A stretch of DNA of 64,000 nt from Tetranychus cinnabarinus (GCA_022266195.1 WHVY01000005.1:7688001-7752000); one strand, 5' to 3'; positions 1 through 9,989 are shown, counted from the stretch's first letter. A program made the numbers and translations. The notes: generated by a model from the sequence alone, not told the origin.

Positions 1-1011
1 AATCCATGCATGGTTCAAACAAACGTTCATCAATCATCAAATAATCAGCTGCTTCGTAAAGAGCAATTACAGGGTCCGCCACAAAACATGTCAGCCTGTA
101 TTTTTTGAATAACTTTTTTATTTTTTCGTCAATCAAGCTCATTCTCACAGAAAATAATCTTGAATAAAGGGGAAACAAAGATATGGACCGGTCAAATTTT
201 TCGGGTATCGCAGGTCAAAATGGCGCCTGCGCAAAAAAAAGTCATTTTCAGACCCAATGTTATTCAATGAGGCTTTCATAGACAGATTTCTGAGATACTA
301 TGCACATTTTTCAGTCCAGAATAACTCCATAGGGCTTTTCTTGCCCCTGGCACCTATTGAGTAGCAGAATAATACTGCTCCATCACATCAATGCTTTATT
401 TTTCAATTTGCTCGAATTCGCGCATGATGAAGTGTCCTATTCAATCGGCTATAAATTGCTTTTATCAGAACGCAATGACAAAATTATTTCAGAACATTGG
501 CAAGTGACTAACAAAGTTTGTAAAACAGTGCAAAAAACTTAAAAATATCTGTACAGTCGAAAAAGATAGAGTAAAAACCCGTACGACGCCCGAAAATTGT
601 ACCTTCATTTCGCGCAGGCGCCATTTTGACCTGCGATACCCGAAAAATTTGACCGGTCCATATCTTTGTTTCCCCTTTATTCAAGATTATTTTCTGTGAG
701 AATGAGCTTGATTGACGAAAAAATAAAAAAGTTATTCAAAAAATACAGGCTGACATGTATTGTGGCGGACCCTGTACATCCTCCATTTGCACTAAGAACG
801 ATCCAGTATGAATCCAATTGAGGATAGAATCGAAGACATGTTCATCAAAATCCAGCACCACTTTGTTTTCCTTTGCTTCCAATAGATCACAACAAAACAT
901 TTTCTCAAAATAAGGCACAGATGAACAAATGAACTTTTTGGAGACATAATATTCATTTTTCCTCACAACAATTTTCAATTGAACATCGCAATCCTGATTC
1001 TCTTCATCCAT
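1..1011 (-). pseudogene. BTB-BACK gene, 5' part, split by a MITE and cut by the window edge
   Basis: The start codon (ATG, 1009-1011) opens a BTB domain beginning MDEENQDCDVQLK that runs to 777. It is interrupted by the element at 70-774 and resumes at 69 down to 1, where the window ends. Dropping the element and one TA gives a continuous frame across the junction (…MEDV then IALYEAADYL…). This matches the intact paralogues at 4501 and 21436 in length and sequence, so the gene was intact before the insertion. Read through the element, the protein stops after about 95 residues, inside the BTB fold, so the copy should be non-functional unless the element is spliced out. Its BACK and C-terminal parts lie left of the window. 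The BTB assignment rests on close similarity to the seven paralogues in this window. Confidence 0.85.
70..774. mobile_element. Foldback MITE with 163-bp terminal inverted repeats, TA target duplication
   Basis: Positions 70-232 and 612-774 are near-perfect inverted repeats, starting CAGGGTCCGCCACAA with only rare mismatches near the tips. TA flanks the element at 68-69 and 775-776. The paralogous BTB genes have no insertion here, and the coding frame is restored if the element plus one TA is removed. The interior (233-611) has no transposase; a 61-codon plus-strand reading frame at 357-542 looks accidental. TA duplication and CAGGG tips point to a non-autonomous Tc1/mariner-type element; the superfamily is inferred. 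The nearly identical arms suggest recent insertion. Confidence 0.9.
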
Positions 1012-1421
1012 GTTAGTCTCGTTGAGGTTGAAGCACATAGAAAATTAGGAAAAATAAAACAATTTTTAAGGGTCTACAAGTCACTAGTATCCACTCAAGG
1101 CTGAAAAACGCTTGAACTTCATTAATTTGGCTACACAAGTGCCAATCGGCACTGCCGATACTGTAATGTGTGCATTGATAAACTCTGTGACTAATGCAGC
1201 GTGAAACTTTCGCGAACGAAATAGTATAAAATCGGTAATGTATGATAACAAGTAACTATGATTAGACAGTTACTTTTGGTTACAAAATCTCTACCGCCAA
1301 ATTCAAAAAATGAGAAATTTCCATTTTTTATATCTTCTAAACAATATATTTCTAGAATTGCAAGAATGAAACAATTGTTTCAAAGTTAATTAATGAATAT
1401 ATGAAAAATAAAAACATTTTA
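1012..1421. other. 5' flank of the split BTB gene
   Basis: No gene is seen. The stretch contains a block shared with the upstream regions of other BTB genes in the window (a GAAACTTTCGCGAACG segment near 1203 and the CTACCGCCAAATT motif at 1291), so it is the duplicated 5' flank, probably with the promoter. Confidence 0.6.
1291..1303 (-). promoter_or_regulatory. Conserved upstream motif CTACCGCCAAATT (copy 1)
   Basis: Lies 280 bp upstream of the ATG at 1011. The same 13-mer recurs upstream of three other BTB genes (4834, 21788, 31320) and once at 12871. It may be a promoter or regulatory element, or simply shared descent. Confidence 0.35.
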
Positions 1422-2095
1422 TTACAAAAATTTTCTTGTGAACAATGGTTTTATATTTTTTATCGATAAAAACGTAGAGGTGAACGCAATTAACTTATGA
1501 TAAGTTATATAAGGTTGTTGGGAATTGTGATTCACGTTCAAGATTTTATCTTTTTGAAACCATTGCTTCTGTTTGATGCAGTAAATATAAAATTTTCCCT
1601 TCATTTTATCGTTTTATTTTATTGTCTTCTGTATGATGAGAAGTTAAGATTAATTCATTAATGCACAAATCTTTATCGGACAGAAAAGCGATTTAGGGTT
1701 TTATCAAATGAACATATCTGAGGTTATCTTGAAAATTGACAATCAATTTATTAACTTCCGAGTAATTTAATCCATTAGCACTTGCTTCAATCCATTTGTA
1801 TGCCTTTTTGTCACAATCGATTCGGATACCGGATCTTCCAGCATGGAATAAAATATCTGAAATGTTTTCTTCATGAAAGAATCCAAGTGACATTGTTATA
1901 TCTTCAGTGAAGTCACAGATAGGTAAACATAATAAATCTTTATCAAATATACTTATACGTAACTTCGCATCGATTAATTCCTGGACTGAGACGAAGTAGT
2001 TTTGTTTAGTTCGATTGAATCCACAGTCGCGATTAGAGGAAACAATTTAATCGAAATTTCTTAGAGTCTTTATTAATTCATTTTCCTAAAAATTC
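1422..2095 (-). pseudogene. Decayed BTB-family copy (3' halves of both exons)
   Basis: 1693-2095 matches the 3' half of exon 1 of the BTB-BACK family (SLGFFHEENISDILF and the KLIVNFQD strand). 1422-1680 matches the 3' half of exon 2 (FYIYCIKQKQWF, ending NIKPLFTRKFL). The intron and the first half of exon 2 are deleted, so the two pieces almost touch. The splice donor that reads GTATGT in intact genes reads ATATGT here. The BTB and BACK regions are missing. A stop and frame breaks separate the parts. It is a dead copy and no expression is expected. Confidence 0.85.
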
Positions 2096-2189
2096 AAATT
2101 AGATTTTATCTAAATAATCTAATTTTATTTTTAGATTTTATGCTTCCTTCTGGATATTGTATAAAATTAAAAAAAGCAAAGAGTTGAAG

Positions 2190-2376
2190 CTCCTTTCAAC
2201 CTTCCTTTTTCATCAAAAACTTGACAATTACCCGAATTGGTAATTACATGTCTAAATTCAGTAGCAGAAATAAAACTATTACCATTTTTATCAAAAACAC
2301 GGAAAGCTTCATGGATTTCCTCCTCTGAGTTTGTATTCTCCATTGCTCAAGCCATCATAGACTATAATTCAGAAGA
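2190..2376 (-). pseudogene. Calmodulin pseudogene fragment (EF-hand 3 region)
   Basis: Read on the minus strand this encodes MMA, stop, AMENTNSEEEIHEAF, then FRVFDKNGNSFISATEF and RHVITN. This lines up with the calmodulin central helix and third EF-hand (family sequence MMARKMKDTDSEEEIREAF, then the DKDGNGFIS loop). The Arg after MMA has become a stop and a second stop replaces the Leu a few residues earlier. Similarity fades after RHVITN. No introns, start or remaining EF-hands are visible, so it is a short relic, either retroposed or carried along by duplication. The EF-hand ligand positions D-K-N-G-N are partly kept. The calmodulin identity is firm because of the long ungapped match. Confidence 0.85.
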
Positions 2377-2685
2377 TTTTTATTCCTCATACGTTATTAA
2401 TTACAAGAATGAAGTAATTAGTTCAGAAGTTCCAATAAATATGAAAATATTCAAAATTGAATTTCACTCTGAGCGAACACCAAAACATGATTAAGAAAAC
2501 GATAAGTGAATTATTTGTGTAAAAAGTTGCATTTTTTAAGATAAAAGGATTCAATATTAAAGTATACTTTGTATTGCATGAGTGTTGAATCACAATTTGT
2601 CTTATGATTTCCATAAAACGGAAATTAAATTCACATTAATAATATTTACTTCTGATTATATTATATTGTTAAAAAGCTGAAAGAG
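2377..2685. other. 3' flank of the BTB gene, shared with paralogues
   Basis: 2530-2685 resembles 16750-16898 and 26280-26430, the 3' flanks of the type D genes. No coding signal. Confidence 0.6.
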
Positions 2686-4501
2686 TTACAGAAAGTCTCG
2701 CCTAAACAATGGTTTTATATTTTTCATCGGTAGAAACGTAGAGGTGAAGGCAATCAACTTATCAACACCTTCATAAGAATCGTTGTAATTAGGATTTACA
2801 TTTAAAATATTATATTTTTCAAACCATTTCTTCTGTTTAATGCAATAAAGATAAAATTTTCCGGTGCATCTATCGATCAGAATTATTTTATCATCTTCTG
2901 TATGAAGAGAAGTTAAGAATATGTCTTCAACCGACAAATCATCAGCCTCTTCAAATAGTTCAATCTTTTTGTATGAACGGGTTTCCATATTAAATTGGAA
3001 AAAATCATCATCCGACGTGAATACATAAACAACTTTGTCCAAAATAGTTGCCTTGAATTCCTCATCATATTCATCCGCATAGCACTTGAACCATTTTGCA
3101 TCCGTCGCTGGGAAAATACCAAAATATTCCCTGGCGTTACAAGTTTCTCCGATGTAGACAAATCCATCATTATATTCAACCAATAAATATGAGTTACTGG
3201 GAATGGTTTTGCCAAGTGGAGTAGCTTTAGCATCCAAATAGCAGGAATGCTGACTGAAAAATCAAAGTAAAATTAAGGATGAGTCTAACTTATTTATTAA
3301 ATTTATTTGAAGGCAATTTTGAAGCGGAAAAACAAATTAGGACTGAACCCTAAAATTCAATTTTCCATTGATCAGTTGATATATTTTGACGGGTATTAAT
3401 ATCCATATTACTGTAATATAACAATATCTTTCAAATAAACTGATCACAAGTAATTTAAGACTTGAATTGGCTCGACATTCCAACACATGAAACATACCTA
3501 CGATCATCCTGAAAATCGACAATCAATTTATTAATTAACGGGTAATAGGGTTTATGATCTTCATTATCGAGCCGTTTAAATGTCTTTTTGTTCCAGTCAA
3601 CTCGAATACCTTTTCTTCCAGAATCAAATAAAATATCTGAAATGTTTTCTTCGTGAACGAATTGGGTTGACATTGTATCATCTTTAGTGAAATCACCAAT
3701 CGGCAATGAGAATAGTTTTTTATCGAATATATTTATCCGTAACTTCGAATTACCTAATCTATGGAGTGAGACGAAGTAGTTTTGTTTAGTACGATTAAAT
3801 CCACAGTCGCCATTAGAGGAGATGATTGAATCTAAATGTTTTAGAACCTTTATTAAATCATTATCTTTAGCCTTTGATAACTCACCAGGATCCATAAAAG
3901 ACCAACGCACGAGTCTCAATAGCCTTGAAAGAAATTCTTTTCTTAAGTCAACATTCTTATGCACCCATTTCATGATTGATTCAAAAACTTGATATTCAGA
4001 GTAGATCATTAAATCTAATTTGAGAATATGTTCAAGCGTTTCAACTGGATAATCCAAGAAAACATTCGTGTTAGCGATCTTCAAGAAATGGCGACAAATG
4101 AAACTATTAACAGCTCCTGAAGTTATCAATTTGGAAGATTTTTTGACTTGAGTCAAAACAATTGGAAGATATTTTATGGTAAAATTTTTATGGAAATACT
4201 CAAAACAAGGTTTAAACAAACGCTTGCTTATCCTCAAACACTTAGCTGCTTCATAGAAACTTATCACATAATCCATACGAATGATGAATATTTCTGTGTG
4301 AATCCAGTTAAGAAGAGCATCAAAGGCACGTTCATCAAAATCCAAAGTCACTTTGTTTTCCTTTGATTCCCATTCGTCGTCAGAAAACAATTTTTTAAAA
4401 TAAGGCACAACCAAACAAATAAACGTTTTAGAGACACAATATTCACATCTTCTATTCACTATTATCAGTTCGTCATCACAATTCTGAGCCATTTCATCCA
4501 T
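2686..4501 (-). CDS. BTB-BACK protein with degenerate kelch-like C-terminus (gene C, intact)
   Basis: Two exons, 3498-4501 and 2686-3253, joined at GTATGT…CAG in phase 2 (…QDDR-S-QHSCYLDAK…), give 523 residues. Residues about 10-105 form a BTB/POZ domain (YCVSKTFIC, PYFKKLF, VTLDFDERAF, LLNWIHT). About 115-215 form a BACK domain (VETLEHILKLDL, YQVFESIMKWV, RWSFMDP). The rest repeats short strands such as DKVVYVFTS-DDFFQFNMETRSY and DDKIILIDR-GKFYLYCIKQKKWFEKY, resembling kelch blades without the double Gly. In known families this layout is a CUL3 E3-ligase substrate adaptor in cytosol or nucleus; CUL3 binding here is inferred. The chosen ATG matches the paralogue at 18850. No lesion is seen. 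It lies among dead copies at the left end of the array. Confidence 0.88.
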
Positions 4502-4852
4502 TATAAAAAGCTAAAAAAAGATAAATAAACTTATGAAAAAGCGAAGTATCAAAAAAATCACTGCAAAAGCATAAAGGTAGGCTTGGAGTCATAAAATTTA
4601 AATTGTGTTTACAACAACAAGTTCACATGTCGCTCCGTTTCACAAGCAGCACTTATGAAAAACGATGAAACTTCATTAATTAGGCTAAACAAGTACCGAT
4701 ACTTCAAAGTGTGCATTGATAAACTCTGTGACTAATGTATCGTGAAACTTTCGCGAACGTAGTATAATAATATCATCGGTAATATAATCTCAAGTAACTA
4801 TGGTTAAATAGCTTCTTTCTGGTTACAAATTTTCTACCGCCAAATTTAAAAA
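4502..4852. other. 5' flank of BTB gene C
   Basis: No gene. Contains blocks shared with 18900-18990 and 28440-28530 (upstream of type D genes) and the GTGAAACTTTCGCGAACG and CTACCGCCAAATT segments shared with 1200-1303. Probably promoter DNA duplicated with the genes. Confidence 0.55.
4834..4846 (-). promoter_or_regulatory. Conserved upstream motif CTACCGCCAAATT (copy 2)
   Basis: 333 bp upstream of the ATG at 4501. Same motif as at 1291. Confidence 0.35.
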
Positions 4853-5024
4853 TGAAATTTTTATGGAAATACTTAAAAACAACGTTCAAAAAAGATCGCT
4901 GATCATCAAACCAGCTGCTTCATAAAAACTAATCAAATAATCCATTTGAATGATGAATACACCTGTGTGAATCCAATTAAGAAGAGCATCAAAGGCACGT
5001 TCATATAATCCAGAGTCACTTTGT
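4853..5024 (-). pseudogene. BTB exon-1 relic
   Basis: About 170 bp similar to the end of the BTB and start of BACK regions of exon 1 (compare 18530-18700). It carries small deletions, for example in the ATAATCAGCTGC segment and in the DFDERAF codons. Nothing recognisable of the family follows on either side, so it is a fragment. Confidence 0.75.
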
Positions 5025-6173
5025 CAGAGTAACTGTTTCTGGTGAGGTCGAAGAGGATGTGTGACACTCGGTTGAAGTATGTGTGAGATCATCACAGTTG
5101 ATGTTTAACGTTGTGGATGAGGGTAAATTGGATGGTGAGCATGATACTTTGGGTTATTTGTTGGTCGATAAGGAGGTGGTTGATGAAGAGGAAGAAGAGG
5201 AGAGGAGGATGAAGATTAAGACGAGGAAGATAGTGGTGATGAGACATGTGAACATCGTTGGATAGGAGAAATTAGTTTGACTTTACTATCAAAATCTCTT
5301 TCTAATGAACATCGTACTCTTGGAATGGACATTGTCGAGTGACAATAAAAATAAACAAATGTGGACAAGAGCAATTGACGAGACGGTCAAGTGAAGAGAA
5401 AGACAAAGATTCGTGAAATGATGGGAAAAATGTTTGAAAATATTTTGATTTTCAATCAACAAATGATGGCGACAATAGACTAATTATTGGGTTGGAATTG
5501 GAACAAAAATTTTTGCTAATGTTGCTGGGATCATAATGAGGATGGATAAAAGTACGTCCTCATTATAACAGTTTCCTTACAGTTTCCGTAAAAATTATTT
5601 CATTAGTTTAAATTACTTGTAGCTATACTATAGTATGTATGTGTTGCATTTAGGTTATATGTTCAAGTCTAACAAGGGAAGTGGTATGGCTTTGAAAAGC
5701 ATTGATCGGATTTCGAGGTAGAAAAGGACGATTGGGTTCTCAACTTTGTACGGTAACAACTATTTTCATTAAGAAAATTCATCATCATAAAATGGTTGAT
5801 CGATCGGGTCTATGCAAGGTTGAGACAGAAAGAAGAGAGAAAAGAAAAACTAGAGATGGCAGGAAAAGATCGAGTACTCGACAGATCAATCTTTTAGAGC
5901 TGCGAACCGAGCAAAATTCGAGCTTTTGAACTTACGATCTGATTGAGATCGACCTTTTAAAAATTTGAGTACTCGAGAAAGATCGACCGGGCTATAAATT
6001 ACGTAAAAGAACACAAAAATTGATAGATTTTTGATGATTTTGTTTTTCATTCAATAATTTCAGTCAGCAATTGTATGGAAAATCAAAACATTGAAAGATC
6101 AATCTTAAATCGGCCTCCGAGTGCATCTTTTCATTTTAATCGATCTTGGGCTCGATCTTTTTAATTTTTTCGA
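5025..6173. other. No recognised gene; low-complexity acidic ORF
   Basis: A plus-strand frame at 5083-5265 would give a 60-residue Glu-rich peptide (VVDEEEEEERR). It has no homology I recognise and is in purine-rich sequence, so I do not call it. 5860-6180 has several GATCGA-rich and ACTCGA segments in both orientations. I see no RNA gene. Confidence 0.4.
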
Positions 6174-6512
6174 AAAGTCGAGTTTGTTGGTGAAAACAGA
6201 GGAAATTCAGGAAATAAAGGTGAAATAATATTAGATACAAATAGTGATTTGCGAGTTTCTCTTGATTAACATTGAAACTAGCACATACCTTTACGAATAT
6301 GTAAGGAATGAGATGAGCTTTATTCAGCTTTTATCAATTTTTGATAAATGATAAAGGTTTACACGGTATTAAATGTCGCAGTTGAAATCAACAGGACAAG
6401 TGTCAATTTGATTGCTGTTTCAATCTGATGAGAAACAATGGAAGCTTATTCTCTCAGTATATAACTGTTAGGCCAACAAATTATTATTATACTTAATAAA
6501 TTGTTAATGCAG
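6174..6512 (+). repeat. Dispersed direct repeat, left copy
   Basis: Starts AAGTCGAGTTTGTTGGTGAA and matches 8538-8860 in the same orientation over roughly 300 bp with scattered substitutions and indels. The copies flank about 2 kb. They could be diverged LTRs or two copies of an unknown repeat; I found no reverse transcriptase, primer-binding site or clear TG/CA ends. Confidence 0.7.
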
Positions 6513-6844
6513 CATCGAAATGAATTTTATTTATAACTTGGAACCTTTCAATTCTTTCAGCTTTTCTGTCTTCATCTTGATATTAACCTCCCCTGCTGTC
6601 CTGCATGATGTAGCTCCAGAACGGAATTACCCCATCCAATAATCGACTGTGGCTCTCTTAAGCGCTTTATTTCCAACTTTACAAACCAAACTTGAATGCA
6701 CTACGCTGTTTAAATAACCTTCAATAGCACAAAATGGCAGAGTTCAGTTCAATCTAGTTTGTCTAACAAGAAACGCGCTAAGTTTAAGGTTACCTAAAAT
6801 AGTTTGGTCCAACCTAATATGTATTTCTCAACCCAACTTTTAGC

Positions 6845-7545
6845 CATGAAAACATGGTTGAAATTTAAATTTTGCTATTCATCAAACCAAATCAACCAAC
6901 CATGGAAATAAAGAATACACTGCAGCTCAAAAGTTTGGAACCTGTATTCATTTTGATGTAAGGACTAAACTATCGTGATTCTGGTTAAAATGGATTAACT
7001 GGGACTCTCAGTGAAAAATGAGATTCCAGAATTATCAGAATGCTATCAAACTTCTAGTGCAAATTTTTCACCCTTAGAACTATGTTTCTTGTGAATTTTA
7101 TGAAATTAGGTTCTTTCGTTTAGATCCTATCACGATCGAAAAACGCTTTCTCATAGAAAACAATGTTAAATTAAAAGTTCAATAACTTGAGTTCTGATTG
7201 ATATTTTTTGATAACTTTTTCAGCAAACATTTATTATTATAATATCATTTTATTTTGAAATTTTCATCATGATATTCAAATTGGTTGCCTTTAAAAATCA
7301 GTGGTTCCAAACTTTTGAGCTAATTAGTCTCTGTTGTCGAAACTTCGAATCAAAATTACAGACAAAGGGAAAGTATTTCCGGTTCAAGATTTTTCTAATA
7401 ACAAAAGATCACTCAGACCTAGGATATCCAAAAAAGTTCGTTCAATTATACACGATAGTTTAGTCCTTACATCAAAATTAATACCGGTGGCAAACTTTTG
7501 AGCTGCAGTTTACTTTCATTACTTTCCATGGTAATATTATAAAGA
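6845..7545. repeat. Diverged repeat copy, split by a MITE
   Basis: 6845-6917 plus 7511-7545 match 10795-10925 as one continuous stretch (ACCAACCATGGAAAT-AAGAATA then AATATTATAAAGATG), apart from a 12-bp indel. The element at 6918-7510 sits exactly in the gap. In both copies the minus strand can encode a tail like HFHGWLIWFD followed by a stop, so the repeat may derive from a gene. Confidence 0.65.
6918..7510. mobile_element. Tc1/mariner-like MITE with about 59-bp TIRs
   Basis: The ends are inverted repeats over about 59 bp, with CTGCAGCTCAAAAGTTTG near the tip and GATGTAAGGACTAAACTATC further in. They are flanked by TA at 6916-6917 and 7511-7512. The related sequence at 10795-10925 gives an empty site with one TA. 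No transposase is seen in the 593 bp. Superfamily is inferred from TA and TIR style. Confidence 0.85.
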
Positions 7546-7579
7546 TGTGTTCAATCTTAAAGGGCCCTTCCTTTCATCA

Positions 7580-7893
7580 ATCTGTGATAAATTATTAAGG
7601 TTGTTAAGGTACGACACCTCTATACTAAAATTAGTCTTTGTTCTCGGTTTATTTGGTAAATAACCAGACTCAACTACGGCCAGTTAATCAAAATCAGCAT
7701 CCGGTAAATTAACAATTTGACGGTCTTCTTCAGCGGTGGCATCCTAGTCCGTTCCGCCTCTTCTACTACAGAATCTTCTTCTTCTGCCTGTTATGATTAC
7801 ACGTTTTTTTATGTCCAGCATATCTTCACGAAGTGCCTGTTCATATTCGACTTTGTTTACGTTTCGATCTGTTTCCTCGACTCAGGCCATATC
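7580..7893 (-). pseudogene. Degenerate coding stretch, unknown family
   Basis: Minus-strand frames here read protein-like but with stops and shifts: NVNKVEYEQALREDML, then EEEDSVVEEAERT, then DATAEEDRQIVNLPDADF, then VESGYLPNKPRTKTNFSIEV. Composition is acidic and more complex than the surrounding AT-rich DNA. I cannot assign a family. It may be a decayed host gene or element ORF. Confidence 0.35.
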
Positions 7894-8537
7894 TAAGATA
7901 AAGAGAAAATGAAATAAACAAAAGACAAAAAATAGAAAAAACGAAAGTTTAACAATAATATGTACATAATTGTTTCATTAACCTATTGAAATTTATGTAA
8001 ATTTAGACAATCATTATTGTAATTGATTGAATATTAATATTTAGGTCAATGTTGCTTGAAAGAAGACTGAGGCCAGTTTTATACTGAGGTCCGGCGTATG
8101 TTGTACCCAACGAGTACTAAGTGTCGTCCTCATTTGAGATTACCTCGTTCTGGACTAACGCTATGTCACATATTTATATAGCTATCGTAAGCAAGCTGCT
8201 GAAGGTGTTGCTAGATGAGCAACATTAAGTATATCGAAAATCGTAAGCTTTATAAGTCCAAGAACAATCCCATGAAATATCCTAAAGTAGTGCGTCCTGA
8301 TGGTGATTTTGCATACGATAAGAGTCTATACTCTTATAGAGGGTCTAATTTAGATGTTAAGGTTCCCTTTCTCGATAATGTTAAGATGCTAAATGTTATT
8401 GATAGGAGTTCTAACAATTAAGTTCGTCTCGCTAGTTCTATATGCATCGATTGTCACGAGGATTCCAATGTGACAATGTGCCTGTTGAAAGGTATAATCT
8501 GGTTGAATATCATACCTTTGCGTGGGGAGAAAAAATA
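7894..8537. other. Unassigned stretch with one small ORF
   Basis: A plus-strand frame at 8215-8421 (68 codons, ATG start, Lys/Asn/Tyr-rich, ending IDRSSNN) has no family I recognise and no visible splice partners. 8041-8200 is more GC-balanced than its surroundings. This could be part of a decayed element between the two direct repeats. Confidence 0.3.
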
Positions 8538-8860
8538 AAGTCGAGTTTGTTGGTGAAAACAGAGGAAATTCAGGGAATGGAGGTGAAATTAGATTGAATA
8601 GGAATAGTGATTTGTGAGTTTCTCTTGATTAACATTGAAAATAACACAAACCTTTACAACTATGTAAGGAACGAAATGAGCCCCACACAAGAATTGCTAA
8701 ACGATGAAGGTTTACACGGTATTTAATGTCAAATTTGAAATCAACATGTAAAATGTTTCGACTTTGATCTCTGTTTCAATCTGACCTGAAACAATGGTCA
8801 GTATTTAAATGTTAGGTCAAAATATTATTGTTCAGATAATTGTTATTACAACAGTCAGAA
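8538..8860 (+). repeat. Dispersed direct repeat, right copy
   Basis: Second copy of the repeat at 6174-6512. Shared blocks include AACAGAGGAAATTCAGG, GTTTCTCTTGATTAACATTG and GGTTTACACGGTATT. Confidence 0.7.
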
Positions 8861-8894
8861 CGAAAGGAGGGTGACAGAAAGCCTATGTAAAACT

Positions 8895-9025
8895 GCCCAT
8901 TGTGAGCCAGCTATTTGATAGTGCCATTCGATAGAGGACATATAAACAAGTAAAAGTCCCCAGAGGCATAAATTTCCTAGTGCGGACTTAAGGCATGAAA
9001 AACGCGTTTGGAAGTCGGAAAAAAT
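8895..9025 (+). repeat. Diverged inverted repeat arm (partner 10635-10760)
   Basis: The reverse complement resembles 10635-10760: shared order GTCCTCTATCGA-TGGCA, CTGGCTCA and an ACGCGTTTTTC-like block. Identity is moderate. The GTGAGCCAG core also begins each unit of the tandem repeat at 9184, so all three probably come from one element family. Confidence 0.45.
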
Positions 9026-9183
9026 AACATCGAGATAACAACTTTTAATGAATATTAGAAGCTTATGAACGATGATTAAACATGCCTTTAAGTTTATTTT
9101 TTGCAAACTATACTCCGTAAGCTAATTAACTAAGTTTTTGTGTATTAAAGTATAAGGAATTGCTAGATTTGACAAGAAAGTTA

Positions 9184-9672
9184 GTGAGCCAGAGATTTGA
9201 TAGAATTTTTGTAAGTTTTTTTAGATGACCTTTCACCTAAACTGTGTTTGGTTATTGTCATTTCGGACTTTCGTGTATTTCCAGAGTTTGTCAACTTTCA
9301 CCCCGGTGTTGCCTATTCCTTAACTTGCGTGAGCCAGAGATTTCATAAGATTTTTATAGGTTTTTTCAGGTGACCTTTCACCTGGACTATGTTTGGTTAT
9401 TGTCATTTCGGACTTTCGAGTATTTCCAGAGTTTGTCAACTTTCACCCCGGTGCTGCCTATTCCTTAACTTGCGTGAGCCAGAGATTTGATAAGATTTTT
9501 ATAGGTTTTTTCAGATGGCCTTTCACCTGGACTATGTTTGGTAATTGGCATTTCGGACTTTCGCGTATTTCCAGAGTTTATCAACTTTCACCCCGGTGCT
9601 GCCTATTCCTTAACTTGCGTGAGCCAGAGATTTCATAAGATTTTTATAGGTTTTTTCAGGTGACCTTTCACG
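9184..9672 (+). repeat. 145-bp tandem repeat, about 3.4 copies
   Basis: Units begin GTGAGCCAGAGATTT at 9184, 9329, 9474 and 9619, an exact 145-bp spacing. They share TTTCGGACTTTCG, CCAGAGTTT-TCAACTTTCACCCCGGTG and CCTATTCCTTAACTTGC. Copies differ by few substitutions, so the array is young. The last copy breaks off at 9672, right where transposase-like coding sequence begins. The open frame at 9393-9638 follows from the period and is not a gene. Confidence 0.92.
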
Positions 9673-9674
9673 GG

Positions 9675-9923
9675 GAAATATTTAACATATATCCTAATAG
9701 ATAAGTGTGCTCACCTGCTGGACAAAATAATTGCATATTATTGCCAATGCAATTCAGGTATGCGAACAGTTGGCTGCTGTTCGCATGTTGCATGCCTCAT
9801 TTGGTATCTGTCCACAGGGCGACATTCACCCATCCGGCCTCCAGCAGCAAATCATTTAGATTTGTTTGCTCACAAACTTGGTGGTGTGGATGAGAGAGAT
9901 CCTGACTCTGAATTGGATCCATA
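9675..9923 (+). pseudogene. C-terminal remnant of a transposase-like protein with SWIM-type zinc finger
   Basis: The frame ending at TAA 9921-9923 reads YYCQCNSGMRTVGCCSHVA, then IWYLSTGRHSP, and ends DPDSELDP. The C-x-C…C-x-H pattern (CQC…CSH) followed by IWYL…RH is typical of the C-terminal SWIM-like zinc finger of a transposase-derived protein family common in arthropod genomes. I recognise the motif but cannot name the family. Only the last 80 or so residues are present. Upstream, coding similarity is cut by the 145-bp tandem repeat. GC content is higher than in the flanks, as expected for a recently captured element. Confidence 0.7.
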
Positions 9924-9989
9924 AACTATCTCATGGGCGAAGCAGCCGAGTTAAATCTCAATTTCAGTACCCACATGAGATAGTTTATG
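9920..9989. repeat. 16-bp perfect inverted repeat at the stop codon of the transposase remnant
   Basis: CATAAACTATCTCATG at 9920-9935 is repeated in inverse at 9974-9989, with a 38-bp loop. The stop codon TAA of the remnant lies within the left arm. It could be a subterminal repeat of the element or a 3' hairpin. Confidence 0.75.

Noticed and set aside
2913..3233. 106-codon minus-strand frame overlapping exon 2 of gene C, also seen at 17129-17425 and 26648-26962
   Set aside because: It is an alternative phase of exon 2, kept open only because the paralogues are similar; the true frame carries the domain strands and joins exon 1 in phase.
5083..5265. Acidic 60-codon ORF
   Set aside because: Low-complexity Glu-rich sequence with no family, promoter or splice support.
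9393..9638. 81-codon plus-strand ORF
   Set aside because: Lies wholly within the 145-bp tandem repeat and repeats the same peptide.
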